Program-made: the position numbers and the translations under genes
Shown: positions 1 to 6,296 of the stretch, one piece after another
Position numbering within the stretch: position 1 is the stretch's first letter
Layout of the letters: each line of letters begins with the position of its first letter
The notes under the pieces: model-generated
Seen by the model: the letters and a program-made list of their open reading frames with translations, nothing else
Told to the model about the DNA's origin: nothing
Databases searched by the model: none
Assembly: GCA_903917955.1 (NCBI GenBank)
Contig: CAIXCO010000190.1
Location: 1-6,397, forward strand
DNA from: an uncultured Chlorobiaceae bacterium
GTDB lineage: Bacteria; Bacteroidota; Chlorobiia; Chlorobiales; Chlorobiaceae
DNA: 6,397 bases
Direction of reading: 5' to 3'

Positions 1-335
1 AGGGGGGAGCGTCTCTGCCGGGCGGGTCGGCGGAAAAAATATATTTCAACCACCGCAACAACGTGGCCATGCTCTTGAAGAACCTTGGTGCGGCGCGGCT
101 CCTCTGGGTGATTCCGCTGCGCTTGCTGCTCGACGTAGCGGCAGCGCTTTTCTATCTCACCCAGTTTCCCGGCTGTTTAAAAAAATCAGAAGCGGTTTTT
201 CGGGCATGGTCGTTCAATATCCGGGCGTTTACTGCGACCATGAAGAAACGTCGCATGGTGCAGTCGACAAGGGTTGTCGGTGACCGCACCATTTTCCGTC
301 ACTCCCCGCTCTCACTCATATCGAGAAGAGGATAG
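1..335 (+). CDS. Family 2 glycosyltransferase, C-terminal fragment (5' end outside window)
   Basis: The open frame runs from the window edge (first full codon at position 3) to a TAG at 333-335, giving about 110 residues with no credible internal start. The GTG at 63 is simply an in-frame valine. The fragment contains the motif KIYFNHRNNVAMLLKN, followed by a hydrophobic stretch with IPLRLLLDVAAALFYL and then a basic tail containing MKKRR. From family knowledge, this order (aromatic-H/F-RN, then MLLKN, then a membrane-associated LRLLLD helix) is the C-terminal end of GT2 inverting glycosyltransferases in Chlorobi and Bacteroidota. These transfer sugars from nucleotide-sugar donors to envelope polysaccharide or lipid-linked acceptors at the inner membrane. 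The catalytic GT-A domain with its DxD motif is upstream of the window, so donor and acceptor cannot be stated. Its end overlaps the convergent START-like gene by 24 bp. Confidence 0.75.
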   Translation, partial: GGASLPGGSAEKIYFNHRNNVAMLLKNLGAARLLWVIPLRLLLDVAAALFYLTQFPGCLKKSEAVFRAWSFNIRAFTATMKKRRMVQSTRVVGDRTIFRHSPLSLISRRG

Positions 336-971
336 GGTGTTTTCGCTGCTCAGTTCAGACTGTTTTTTCATTGCGAGCATCATCAGGGGACAGTCGCGGT
401 TCTGTACATTTCTTACCGCAAACGTCGGGGCATAAAAATCGGGCTTGACTTCAGCCTTGTAGGTCAGAAAAGTTCCTGCTCCCTGTGGGTAATCGACCAG
501 GAGCCACTCTCCCTGATAAACCTTGAAGTCACCGGTAATTTGCTGAAAACAGAGGCGCGTCAAGTGCTCTCCCCACACCTTCATTTTTGTGTAGACCTCT
601 TTTGAGAAGATAAACATTCTGCTTTTTCCCTTCTCAAACATCACTTTTTCAATACCGTTGTCTGAAATGAGGCCGCTGTCGATCACATTAGGTACGAAAT
701 TTTTGTGATTGTTGTAATCAGTGATCACTTGCCACACCTTTTTTGGCGGTGCCGCAATATAGATTTTGCCCTCAACGCCGGTAACTCCCTCCTCAAGGGA
801 GGAGATAGCCACAATGACCTCTCCGGTCAGGAGTCTTGCCCTCTCTTCCGACAAGGCGTCAGCCTTCACTGTCGTTATGGGTAGTGCCATAAGGGGAGAA
901 GAGAGAAGTGTAAACAGCAAAGCCATGAGTGGCAGTGCGGTGTGCTGCAACTGACGAATGAATTTTTGCAT
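312..971 (-). CDS. Exported START/polyketide-cyclase-like (SRPBCC, Coq10-type) protein
   Basis: This is a 219-residue protein with ATG at 971-969 and TGA at 314-312. Residues 1-29 look like a Sec signal peptide: a basic start (MQKFIRQ), a hydrophobic core around ALPLMALLFTLL, and a likely cut after PLMA. The mature part is a single SRPBCC/START fold. A first strand and helix at about 68-95 (KIYIAAPPKKVWQVITDYNN) is the classic signature of cyclase/dehydrase-like lipid-binding proteins. The C-terminal helix is at about 181-205 (APTFAVRNVQNRDCPLMML). Members bind hydrophobic ligands in a deep cavity; few have a proven enzymatic role. The ligand here is unknown, and the predicted site of action is the periplasm or outer face. 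There is no clear Shine-Dalgarno sequence before the ATG. The gene lies downstream of the reductase gene on the same strand, with a hairpin between them, and its 3' end overlaps the glycosyltransferase tail. Fold assignment is fairly secure; function is not. Confidence 0.75.
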   Translation of the reverse strand: MQKFIRQLQHTALPLMALLFTLLSSPLMALPITTVKADALSEERARLLTGEVIVAISSLEEGVTGVEGKIYIAAPPKKVWQVITDYNNHKNFVPNVIDSGLISDNGIEKVMFEKGKSRMFIFSKEVYTKMKVWGEHLTRLCFQQITGDFKVYQGEWLLVDYPQGAGTFLTYKAEVKPDFYAPTFAVRNVQNRDCPLMMLAMKKQSELSSENTLSSSRYE

Positions 972-1001
972 GTTGAATACAATTGTAGTGAAATAAATAC
1001 C

Positions 1002-1028
1002 GGTTCCGGGTTTTTTACTGCCGGAACC
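1002..1028 (-). terminator. Perfect 8-bp inverted repeat between reductase and START genes, possible terminator
   Basis: GGTTCCGG (1002-1009) and CCGGAACC (1021-1028) form a perfect 8-bp stem with an 11-nt loop. On the minus strand the hairpin begins 16 bp after the TAA of the reductase gene and is followed by GGTATTTATTTC, which is U-rich but not a clean U-tract. The position suits an intrinsic terminator or a 3' stabilising hairpin for the reductase transcript. The weak U-tract makes efficient termination uncertain. Confidence 0.4.
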
Positions 1029-1043
1029 AGCTCAAGTACCTGG

Positions 1044-2087
1044 TTATCGTTTTGGCGATGGGAGATGGCCCCATTTCACCATATCGTTGACGGTTTCAAT
1101 GATGCTTTTTTTGACATCCCTGAAGGAGAGGCCAAGTTCCCGCTTGATTTTTGAGTTGTCATAGCGCATGGTGCGTCCTATGGTTGTGCGGATATACATG
1201 CCGGTATCTCTTGGTTGTGTGAAAGAGAGTACTTTCATGAGCTGTGTACCCATTTTTCCTGAAAGATCGACTTTTGGCAGTGCATAGCCTCCAAAGCCAG
1301 AGGATTTGAGCAGCGCAACCAGCTCTCTCATCTGTAATGCTTCGGTTGCGCAGAGGTAACGACCGCTTGCAGTATCGGTTTCCATGGCCAGAACGTGAGC
1401 TTTTGCCACATCCCGCACATCAACAAATCCCCAGTTCATATCCATAATCCCGGGGTAGACGCCCATCATGATGTCGCGGATAATCTGGTTGGAGGTATTA
1501 AGCGATGGGCCGATTGAAGGCCCTATGACCATAAAGGGATTGATGACAACCAGATCAAAGGGCTGCTTTTTTTTCATGATGAAATCCCATGCGGCAAGTT
1601 CAGCGAGTGTCTTTGAGTAGTGGTAGGGGTTCCGCTCAAGGGAGGACATGGTGTTCCAGTCTTTTTCAGTAAAAACCTTTGTGCTCTCCGGTTCATCGGT
1701 AATGGCGGCAATTGAAGAGGTAAAAATCACCCGCTTGACCGAGCCCGATTTCAGGCAACTCTCAAGGATGCTCTCTGTTCCGTTCACCGCAGGATCAACC
1801 AGATCGGTTTGCGGGTTTTTGACATTCATGGTGTAGGGGCTTGCCGTATGGAGTACAAAATCGCACCCCGCAACAATTTTGTCATAAGAGCCTTCCGCAA
1901 GAAGATTTGCTTCGACAAGCTCAAGTCGTTCCGCTGCACCGGGAAGCGCAAGCAGAAAAGGGTAGTTCTGCGGGCTTTTGCGTACGGTACCTCTGACGCG
2001 GTATCCCCGCTCAAGCAGCTCCCTGACGATATGGGCGGCTATAAATCCGGAAGCTCCGGTAACGCATACTGCTTTGTTGCTCTTCAT
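1044..2087 (-). CDS. NAD(P)-dependent extended SDR, dihydroflavonol-4-reductase-like
   Basis: Starting from the ATG at 2087-2085 the protein has 347 residues, the usual family length, and begins directly before the Rossmann strand. The frame is open further upstream to a TTG, but those 20 extra residues look non-coding. The nucleotide-binding loop is TGASGFIA (residues 10-17; the third glycine is alanine, as in some DFR/cinnamoyl-CoA reductase relatives). RVRGTVR (30-36) carries arginines typical of NADP(H) preference. The catalytic set is visible: FTSSIAA (122-128), Y155-x3-K159 in YHYSKTLAE, then NPFMVIGPS (183-191). The family reduces carbonyls or oxidises or epimerises alcohols on sugars, steroids or flavonoid-like compounds in the cytosol. 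The substrate cannot be inferred. No Shine-Dalgarno sequence is seen; the leader is A-rich. It lies 131 bp downstream of the CDF gene and upstream of the START-like gene, so a shared hydrophobic substrate with the latter is conceivable but speculative. Confidence 0.85.
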   Translation of the reverse strand: MKSNKAVCVTGASGFIAAHIVRELLERGYRVRGTVRKSPQNYPFLLALPGAAERLELVEANLLAEGSYDKIVAGCDFVLHTASPYTMNVKNPQTDLVDPAVNGTESILESCLKSGSVKRVIFTSSIAAITDEPESTKVFTEKDWNTMSSLERNPYHYSKTLAELAAWDFIMKKKQPFDLVVINPFMVIGPSIGPSLNTSNQIIRDIMMGVYPGIMDMNWGFVDVRDVAKAHVLAMETDTASGRYLCATEALQMRELVALLKSSGFGGYALPKVDLSGKMGTQLMKVLSFTQPRDTGMYIRTTIGRTMRYDNSKIKRELGLSFRDVKKSIIETVNDMVKWGHLPSPKR

Positions 2088-2218
2088 GGTATTTTTTATG
2101 ACGGAATGATTGCTGGTAAAACTCTTCCACTTAAAAAAGGTGGCCAAGTGGATGCTGAATTGACGACATCAGCCACAGTCTACCAAGCCAATAAAGGTAT
2201 ACAAAAAAAGATTTATTT

Positions 2219-3604
2219 TTACGCAAAAAGTGGTTCGGCGTGGATAATGACCCTGCCCGCGTTGGGCAGGGCACGGTAGATGGCTCCTTCGAGCTGGCTG
2301 GTCAGGGAGTGCACCTCCTCAAGAAGTACTTCATCGTCGAATGAGCAGTGGAGGGTAATGAAAAGTTTTTCCTTGTCTGTTTTATGGATATGGATTTCGT
2401 GCACATCCTGGATTTTTTCAATCCCTTGTGATGCCTCGATAATGGTGTTGTAGACAAGCTCTTTTTCATCAGCCAGAAGGGCATCGGTAGAGCGCTCTTC
2501 GTTGCGGAGCGGATCAAGATGGATGCAGATGTCGAGCTCTCCGTCGAACTCTCGGCATAACTCCTCTTCAAGAGCGTTAACGGTATCGTGCGCCTGTTTT
2601 ATGGTAAGTTGCTGGTCAATTTCGACGTCAAAGGTGATGTGCTTCTTTGCATCTGTGAGGTTTGTTGAAATGTTATGGGCGTGAAGGTTGTGATTGAGGC
2701 CTATGACGTGCACCCGTTCGGCGATAGTTTCGCTGTTGAGCGCAATGGGGCGGGTGTTGATGGTGATATCGCCCACAGGAAACTCCTCGCGCACCCTTTT
2801 CTCGATATCGGCGCATATTACCTGCACTTTTTCGACAGAGAGGGTTCGGTTGACACAGATGGCCATTTCAATAAAGACCTGCGGCCCGGTCGGTTTTACA
2901 CGGATTTTGTCGATTGCGATGACGCCGCAGATTGCAATGGTTATCTCCTCAATACGGTCGGCCAGCCCTTCGGGTGCGGCGTCGATCAGCACATCGATGG
3001 TTTTTTTGCCAAGGCTGAAAGCTGCCCATCCTACCAGCAGTGCAACGGCAATACCTGCAACGGCATCAGCCCAGGTGACGCCCAGAGAGACGCAAAAAAG
3101 ACCGAGGAGTACGACCGCAGAGCTGAGAATATCGGAGCTGAAGTGGAGCGCATCGGCTTCGAGGGCCTGGCTGTTGGTCTCTTTGGCAACTCTCGACAGT
3201 GCTCTCGAACGGGAAAAATCAACAACAATCGAGATAACCATAACGGCAACGGCATACCAGTACCAGGTGACATCAATCTCTGTTTTTCCGGCAATCAGCC
3301 TCTCCACTGCTGTGGAGATGATCCAGACGCTCGTTACGATGAGCAGACCAGTCTCAATGAGTGCAGAGACGCTTTCAACCTTGGCGTGACCGTAGTGGTG
3401 TTTGCTGTCGGCTGGTTTATCGCTCATTCTGACGGCGAAGAGGGTGAGGGAGGCGGCGCCAAAGTCGAGGGCAGAATGGGCCGCTTCGGAAATAATGCCG
3501 ATACTGCCGGTCATAAGGCCGACAACGAGTTTCATGACGGTAAGCAGGAGGCTTGCCAGAACCGAGCTGAGGGCAACCTGCTGTTTTTTATGATTGTTTT
3601 CCAT
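2219..3604 (-). CDS. Cation diffusion facilitator (CDF) transporter, Zn-type site, extended C-terminus
   Basis: This 461-residue protein (ATG 3604-3602, TAA 2221-2219) exports divalent metal, probably Zn(II), from the cytosol by proton antiport. Six membrane segments lie at about 10-30, 35-60, 79-100, 113-131, 153-175 and 178-197. The transport site is formed by H43-x3-D47 in TM2 (SEAAHSALD) and H154-x3-D158 in TM5 (DALHFSSD); this His-Asp/His-Asp set is typical of Zn-selective members. The TM2-TM3 loop has PADSKHHYGHAKVE, matching the peripheral metal site of E. coli YiiP (D66, H69, H73 here). Typical CDFs are about 300 residues with one ZT-dimer domain. Here about 250 residues follow the membrane part and read as three successive ZT-dimer-like units (about 210-288, 289-366, 374-459). 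YiiP site-C ligand positions are lost in unit 1, mostly kept in unit 2 (H338, H362, D364) and fully matched in unit 3 (H419, H432, H455, E457). No clear Shine-Dalgarno sequence is present. The gene is divergent from the TPR gene. Metal specificity is inferred from motif only. Confidence 0.92.
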   Translation of the reverse strand: MENNHKKQQVALSSVLASLLLTVMKLVVGLMTGSIGIISEAAHSALDFGAASLTLFAVRMSDKPADSKHHYGHAKVESVSALIETGLLIVTSVWIISTAVERLIAGKTEIDVTWYWYAVAVMVISIVVDFSRSRALSRVAKETNSQALEADALHFSSDILSSAVVLLGLFCVSLGVTWADAVAGIAVALLVGWAAFSLGKKTIDVLIDAAPEGLADRIEEITIAICGVIAIDKIRVKPTGPQVFIEMAICVNRTLSVEKVQVICADIEKRVREEFPVGDITINTRPIALNSETIAERVHVIGLNHNLHAHNISTNLTDAKKHITFDVEIDQQLTIKQAHDTVNALEEELCREFDGELDICIHLDPLRNEERSTDALLADEKELVYNTIIEASQGIEKIQDVHEIHIHKTDKEKLFITLHCSFDDEVLLEEVHSLTSQLEGAIYRALPNAGRVIIHAEPLFA

Positions 3605-3700
3605 GTATGTATTTTTGAGTGTGTCGCTACGACCGCTTTTTGAACGTTATCAGTTTTATAAAATCCCCATTTTTTCCGCACTACTGGCAGCGGAGAGAGA

Positions 3701-3722
3701 AGAATCACTACAGAATCTCTAC
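3701..3722. repeat. Tandem 11-bp direct repeat inside an imperfect dyad, possible operator
   Basis: AGAATCACTAC (3701-3711) is followed immediately by AGAATCTCTAC (3712-3722), identical at 10 of 11 positions. The period is close to one helical turn. The pair lies within an imperfect inverted repeat: GGCAG (3686-3690) pairs with CTGCC (3722-3726) and AGAGA (3694-3698) with TCTCT (3716-3720). It sits about 100 bp upstream of the CDF start and immediately before a TATAAT. The repeat is directly visible; a regulatory role is inference. Confidence 0.4.
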
Positions 3723-3944
3723 TGCCTATAATAGCACGAATTGCCTTCACTTTATAATGCAGGACGGCGGAATGAGGGATAATCCATCATCACAAACTAT
3801 CAGGAAACCCTTCTTTTGAAAATAAAAAAGAAGCTCCACGGCGGTATATTTTTATTTGTATTGTATATTTGGTGTAATAGGGCGCGGGTGAGTTTCATGA
3901 CGGTTCGATAACGAGATGTTTTTACGCTCATGTACAGTTTTTGT

Positions 3945-3948
3945 AGGG
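3945..3948 (+). promoter_or_regulatory. Ribosome binding site deciding the TPR gene start
   Basis: AGGG lies 8 nt upstream of the ATG at 3957. The alternative in-frame ATG at 3930 has only a distant GAGA-like stretch. The spacer after AGGG contains T7, so its length could vary by slippage. Confidence 0.5.
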
Positions 3949-4033
3949 TTTTTTTGATGCGGGGCTTTTTGACTGCAACTACGGGGTTTTTTTTTCTTTT
4001 TGCGGTTCTCCTTTGTACGGGCGGGAGGGGGGG
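3949..4033 (+). repeat. Cluster of homopolymer tracts (T7, T9, G7) at the TPR gene start
   Basis: T7 (3949-3955) lies between the AGGG and the preferred ATG. T9 (3987-3995) encodes the Phe-Phe-Phe of the signal-peptide core. G7 (4027-4033) encodes Arg-Gly-Gly just before the signal cleavage site. The tracts are directly visible. A one-base change in T9 or G7 would shift the frame before the mature protein, while a change in T7 would alter the spacing between ribosome binding site and start codon. Confidence 0.85.
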
Positions 4034-6293
4034 ATCTGTATGGGCGGCGGTCAACAGAGATGCCGAAGAGCTCTATACTTCAGAAGAGTATGAGTCAAAC
4101 CTTGCAGTTGCACGGCAACAGGTTGAGAGTGCGGAAAAAAATCTCAGCCCCCTTCATCCTGATCTTGCCTTGTGTCTCAATAATCTTGGAGCATTCTACT
4201 TTGTTCATGAGCGTTATGCAGAAGCAACTCCGCTCCTCGAACAAGCTCTGGCCATTCGTGAAAAAATTTTAAACCCTCTTCATCCTGATGTTGCTCTCAG
4301 TTTGAATAATCTGGCAGAAGTTTACAGAGCTCAGGGAAGATACAGCGAGGCGGAACCGCTCTATCGGCGGGCACTCGCTATCCGCAAAACAATTTATAGC
4401 CCCGTCCACCGTGATGTGGCACTCAGTTTGGCAAATTTGTCAGAGTTATGTCGCCTTCAGGGTGAGTATAAAGAAGCTGAGTCACTCTGCAAGCTTGCAC
4501 TTGCTGCCCGGGAAAAGAGTGCAGATGCTTCTGCATCCGATAAAGCCCAGAGTCTGAATAACCTTGGAAAGATTTTTGTTGCTACAGGTCGCTTGCATCA
4601 GGCCGAACTACTCTACCTCAGAGCGCTGACTCTTTGGCAACAGAGCTTCGGCACCGATCATCCCCTGACAGCAAAGCCATTGAACAATCTCGCAGAGTTG
4701 TATCGTATGGAAGGTCGCTACAGCGAAGCTGAGTCGTTTGGCCTGCGTTCACTCGCTCTTCGTGAGAAGTTCTTTGGTCGTGATCATCCTACTGTAGCAC
4801 TCACGCTCAACAATCTTGCCGCGCTCTATTTTATCCTCGGTCGGTATTCTGATGCTGAACTGATCTATTTACGCGTACTCGACATACGGGAAAAATCTTT
4901 TGGCCCGGATCATCCTCTTGTAGCAATAAGTCTCAACAACCTTGCAGGGCTCTATTTTACATTGGGGCGCATGATAGAGGCTAAACCGCTTTATTTGCGC
5001 GCACTCGCCATTCGGGAAAAAATCTTCAAGCCGAATCATCCTCAAGTTTTGGCCATCATGAATAACCTCGCCGGGCTCTATTTTGCCGAAAACAGATATC
5101 TCGATGCTGAGCGGCTCTCGCAGAAGGTATTTACCTTGCGCCAAAAATTGTTAGGCCTGGACCAGCCCGATCTGGCAACCACATGCAACAACCTTGCTGG
5201 AATCTATTTTGCCCAGGGGAAGTTTATAACGGCTGAGCGTCTCTATTTTCGTGCAGTAGCCATCCAACAGAAAACGTATTCCCGTTCTTCTCTTGATCTG
5301 GCAATAAGTCTCAATAACCTCGGAGAGCTGTATCGCTCGCAAGGTCGCTTTTCCGAGGCGTCACTCTGCTTTATTCGTGCTCTTGCCATTCGAGAGAAGT
5401 TTTTTGGCAGAGATAATATCAATGTGGCAGAGAGTCTCAATAATCTCTCACTCTTGTATAAAAATCAGGCCAGATACCTGGAGGCTGAAGCGCTCTGCCT
5501 GCAAGCACTCGCCATTCGGGAGAAAATTTTTGGCTCCTTGCATCCCACTGTAGCAATAAGTCTTAACAATCTTGCTTCGCTTTATTATGCAGAGGGTCGT
5601 TATGCAGAGGCTGAACCGCTCTATCAGCGTGCAGCATCCATTAATGAAAAAATTTATTCTTCTTTTCATCCCATTACGGCTCTCTTTTTGAATAATCTTG
5701 CAGAGCTGAAAAATGCTCAAGGCAACTATTCGGAGTCTGAATCTCTTTTTCGCCAAGCTCTCGCTATGCAGGAAAAGCTTTTGGACAATAATCATCCAGA
5801 TATTGCAACAACGCTCAATAACCTGGCAGAGTTGCTTCGCCTTGAGGGCCAATATCCTGAAGCATTGACTCTTTTAAAGCGCTCATTTTCCATCCGGGAG
5901 AAGATCAGTGGCAAGGCAATAAATCCTGGTTTGGCCGTAACTCTGAACAATCTGGCTTTGCTCTACAGTGAGATGCAAAAGCCGAAGGAGGCATTGGCGC
6001 TCTTCAGACGCGCTCTTGTCATCCAGGAAAAAACGGTGGGCAAGAATCATCCTGATGTAGCAACGACCGTCAACAATATTGCAGCACTGTACGTTGCAGA
6101 AGGCCGATACAGGAAGGCTGAGTCTCTCTGCAACCGTGCACTGGCAATTACAGAGAACATCCAGGGAGTTCTTCACCCCAACGTCGCAGCAGTTCTTGAT
6201 AATATTGTGTTTATCTATCGCAAAACAGGACGGCCACGGGAGGCTGACAGAATGGAACGACGAGCAACACGTATCAGATCGGAAAAACAATGA
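3957..6293 (+). CDS. Exported kinesin-light-chain-type TPR protein with 17 repeats
   Basis: Starting at ATG 3957 the protein has 778 residues and ends at TGA 6291-6293. An upstream in-frame ATG at 3930 would add 9 residues. The later start is preferred because it has AGGG 8 nt upstream and gives a standard signal peptide: MRG, a hydrophobic core (GFFFLFAVLLC), and cleavage near SVWA-AV at residue 30. No lipobox surrounds C20, so it is not a clear lipoprotein. After a helical lead-in (about 31-64), residues 65-778 form 17 consecutive units of 42 residues (one of 43, the last of 41). The pattern is HPxVAxxLNNLAxLYxxxGRYxEAExLYxRALxIREKxxG. This is the TPR_10/TPR_12 (kinesin light chain) type, a solenoid that binds peptides or partner proteins in its groove. 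No catalytic domain is present. The predicted location is the periplasm or cell surface. An unknown exported or membrane protein starts 3 bp downstream, a likely partner. The ligand is unknown. Confidence 0.88.
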   Translation: MRGFLTATTGFFFLFAVLLCTGGRGGSVWAAVNRDAEELYTSEEYESNLAVARQQVESAEKNLSPLHPDLALCLNNLGAFYFVHERYAEATPLLEQALAIREKILNPLHPDVALSLNNLAEVYRAQGRYSEAEPLYRRALAIRKTIYSPVHRDVALSLANLSELCRLQGEYKEAESLCKLALAAREKSADASASDKAQSLNNLGKIFVATGRLHQAELLYLRALTLWQQSFGTDHPLTAKPLNNLAELYRMEGRYSEAESFGLRSLALREKFFGRDHPTVALTLNNLAALYFILGRYSDAELIYLRVLDIREKSFGPDHPLVAISLNNLAGLYFTLGRMIEAKPLYLRALAIREKIFKPNHPQVLAIMNNLAGLYFAENRYLDAERLSQKVFTLRQKLLGLDQPDLATTCNNLAGIYFAQGKFITAERLYFRAVAIQQKTYSRSSLDLAISLNNLGELYRSQGRFSEASLCFIRALAIREKFFGRDNINVAESLNNLSLLYKNQARYLEAEALCLQALAIREKIFGSLHPTVAISLNNLASLYYAEGRYAEAEPLYQRAASINEKIYSSFHPITALFLNNLAELKNAQGNYSESESLFRQALAMQEKLLDNNHPDIATTLNNLAELLRLEGQYPEALTLLKRSFSIREKISGKAINPGLAVTLNNLALLYSEMQKPKEALALFRRALVIQEKTVGKNHPDVATTVNNIAALYVAEGRYRKAESLCNRALAITENIQGVLHPNVAAVLDNIVFIYRKTGRPREADRMERRATRIRSEKQ
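4149..6293 (+). repeat. 17-unit tandem repeat array, 126-bp period (TPR units)
   Basis: The DNA repeats every 126 bp in phase with the 42-residue TPR units; unit 15 has one extra codon and unit 17 is one codon shorter. Units have diverged at third positions and elsewhere, but short identical blocks remain at exact multiples of the period. For example, GCACTCGCCATTCGGGA occurs at 5001-5017 and 5505-5521 (504 bp, four periods), and TGTAGCAATAAGTCT is shared by units 7 and 12 (630 bp, five periods). This indicates growth by internal duplication. Confidence 0.9.
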
Positions 6294-6296
6294 ACG

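Larger units (their letters stand above)
3605..3956. other. Divergent intergenic region between CDF and TPR genes
   Basis: This stretch of about 350 bp is AT-rich and has no convincing gene; the longest plus frame (GTG at 3619 to 3819, 66 codons) has no Shine-Dalgarno sequence and no recognisable domain. It should contain promoters for both flanking genes. Visible elements are -10-like hexamers TATAAT at 3727-3732 and 3753-3758 (plus strand), TATAAA on the minus strand (3660-3655), a tandem direct repeat at 3701-3722, and an AT-rich inverted repeat CTTCTTTT/AAAAGAAG (3810-3817, 3826-3833). None of the -10-like hexamers has a good -35 partner at 16-18 bp, so no promoter is assigned. Confidence 0.6.

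Noticed and set aside
2088..2147. Upstream TTG start (position 2147) for the reductase gene
   Set aside because: The extra 20 residues have no counterpart in the family, and the Rossmann strand begins right after the ATG at 2087.
2127..2151. Inverted repeat CCACTT/AAGTGG between the CDF and reductase genes
   Set aside because: The stem is only 6 bp with a 13-nt loop and no following T-tract; it could be chance.
2251..2271. Perfect GC-rich hairpin CCCTGCCC/GGGCAGGG near the 3' end of the CDF gene
   Set aside because: It lies inside the coding sequence (about 30 bp before the stop), and the nearest T-run on the minus strand is about 40 nt further on, so it is not a normal intrinsic terminator. 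The bases fit the Leu-Pro-Asn-Ala-Gly-Arg codons.
2675..3643. 322-codon plus-strand frame opposite the CDF gene
   Set aside because: It is antisense to a gene with complete CDF motifs. Its translation is rich in Gly, Asp, Asn and His without domain signals, as expected for a shadow frame.
3619..3819. 66-codon plus-strand frame in the divergent intergenic region
   Set aside because: It has a GTG start with no Shine-Dalgarno sequence, no recognisable motif, and a composition like the surrounding AT-rich spacer; it also crosses the probable control region of both flanking genes.
3810..3833. CTTCTTTT/AAAAGAAG inverted repeat as a terminator
   Set aside because: The stem is nearly all A-T, has no T-tract after it, and no gene ends nearby on either strand.
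3930..3956. Earlier in-frame ATG for the TPR gene at 3930
   Set aside because: It would add 9 residues before the basic n-region of the signal peptide and has no good ribosome binding site, whereas ATG 3957 has AGGG at 8 nt. It remains possible.
4149..6293. Tandem array considered as a CRISPR or non-coding satellite
   Set aside because: The period is 126 bp with one continuous open frame and clear TPR consensus; there are no short identical repeats with unique spacers.
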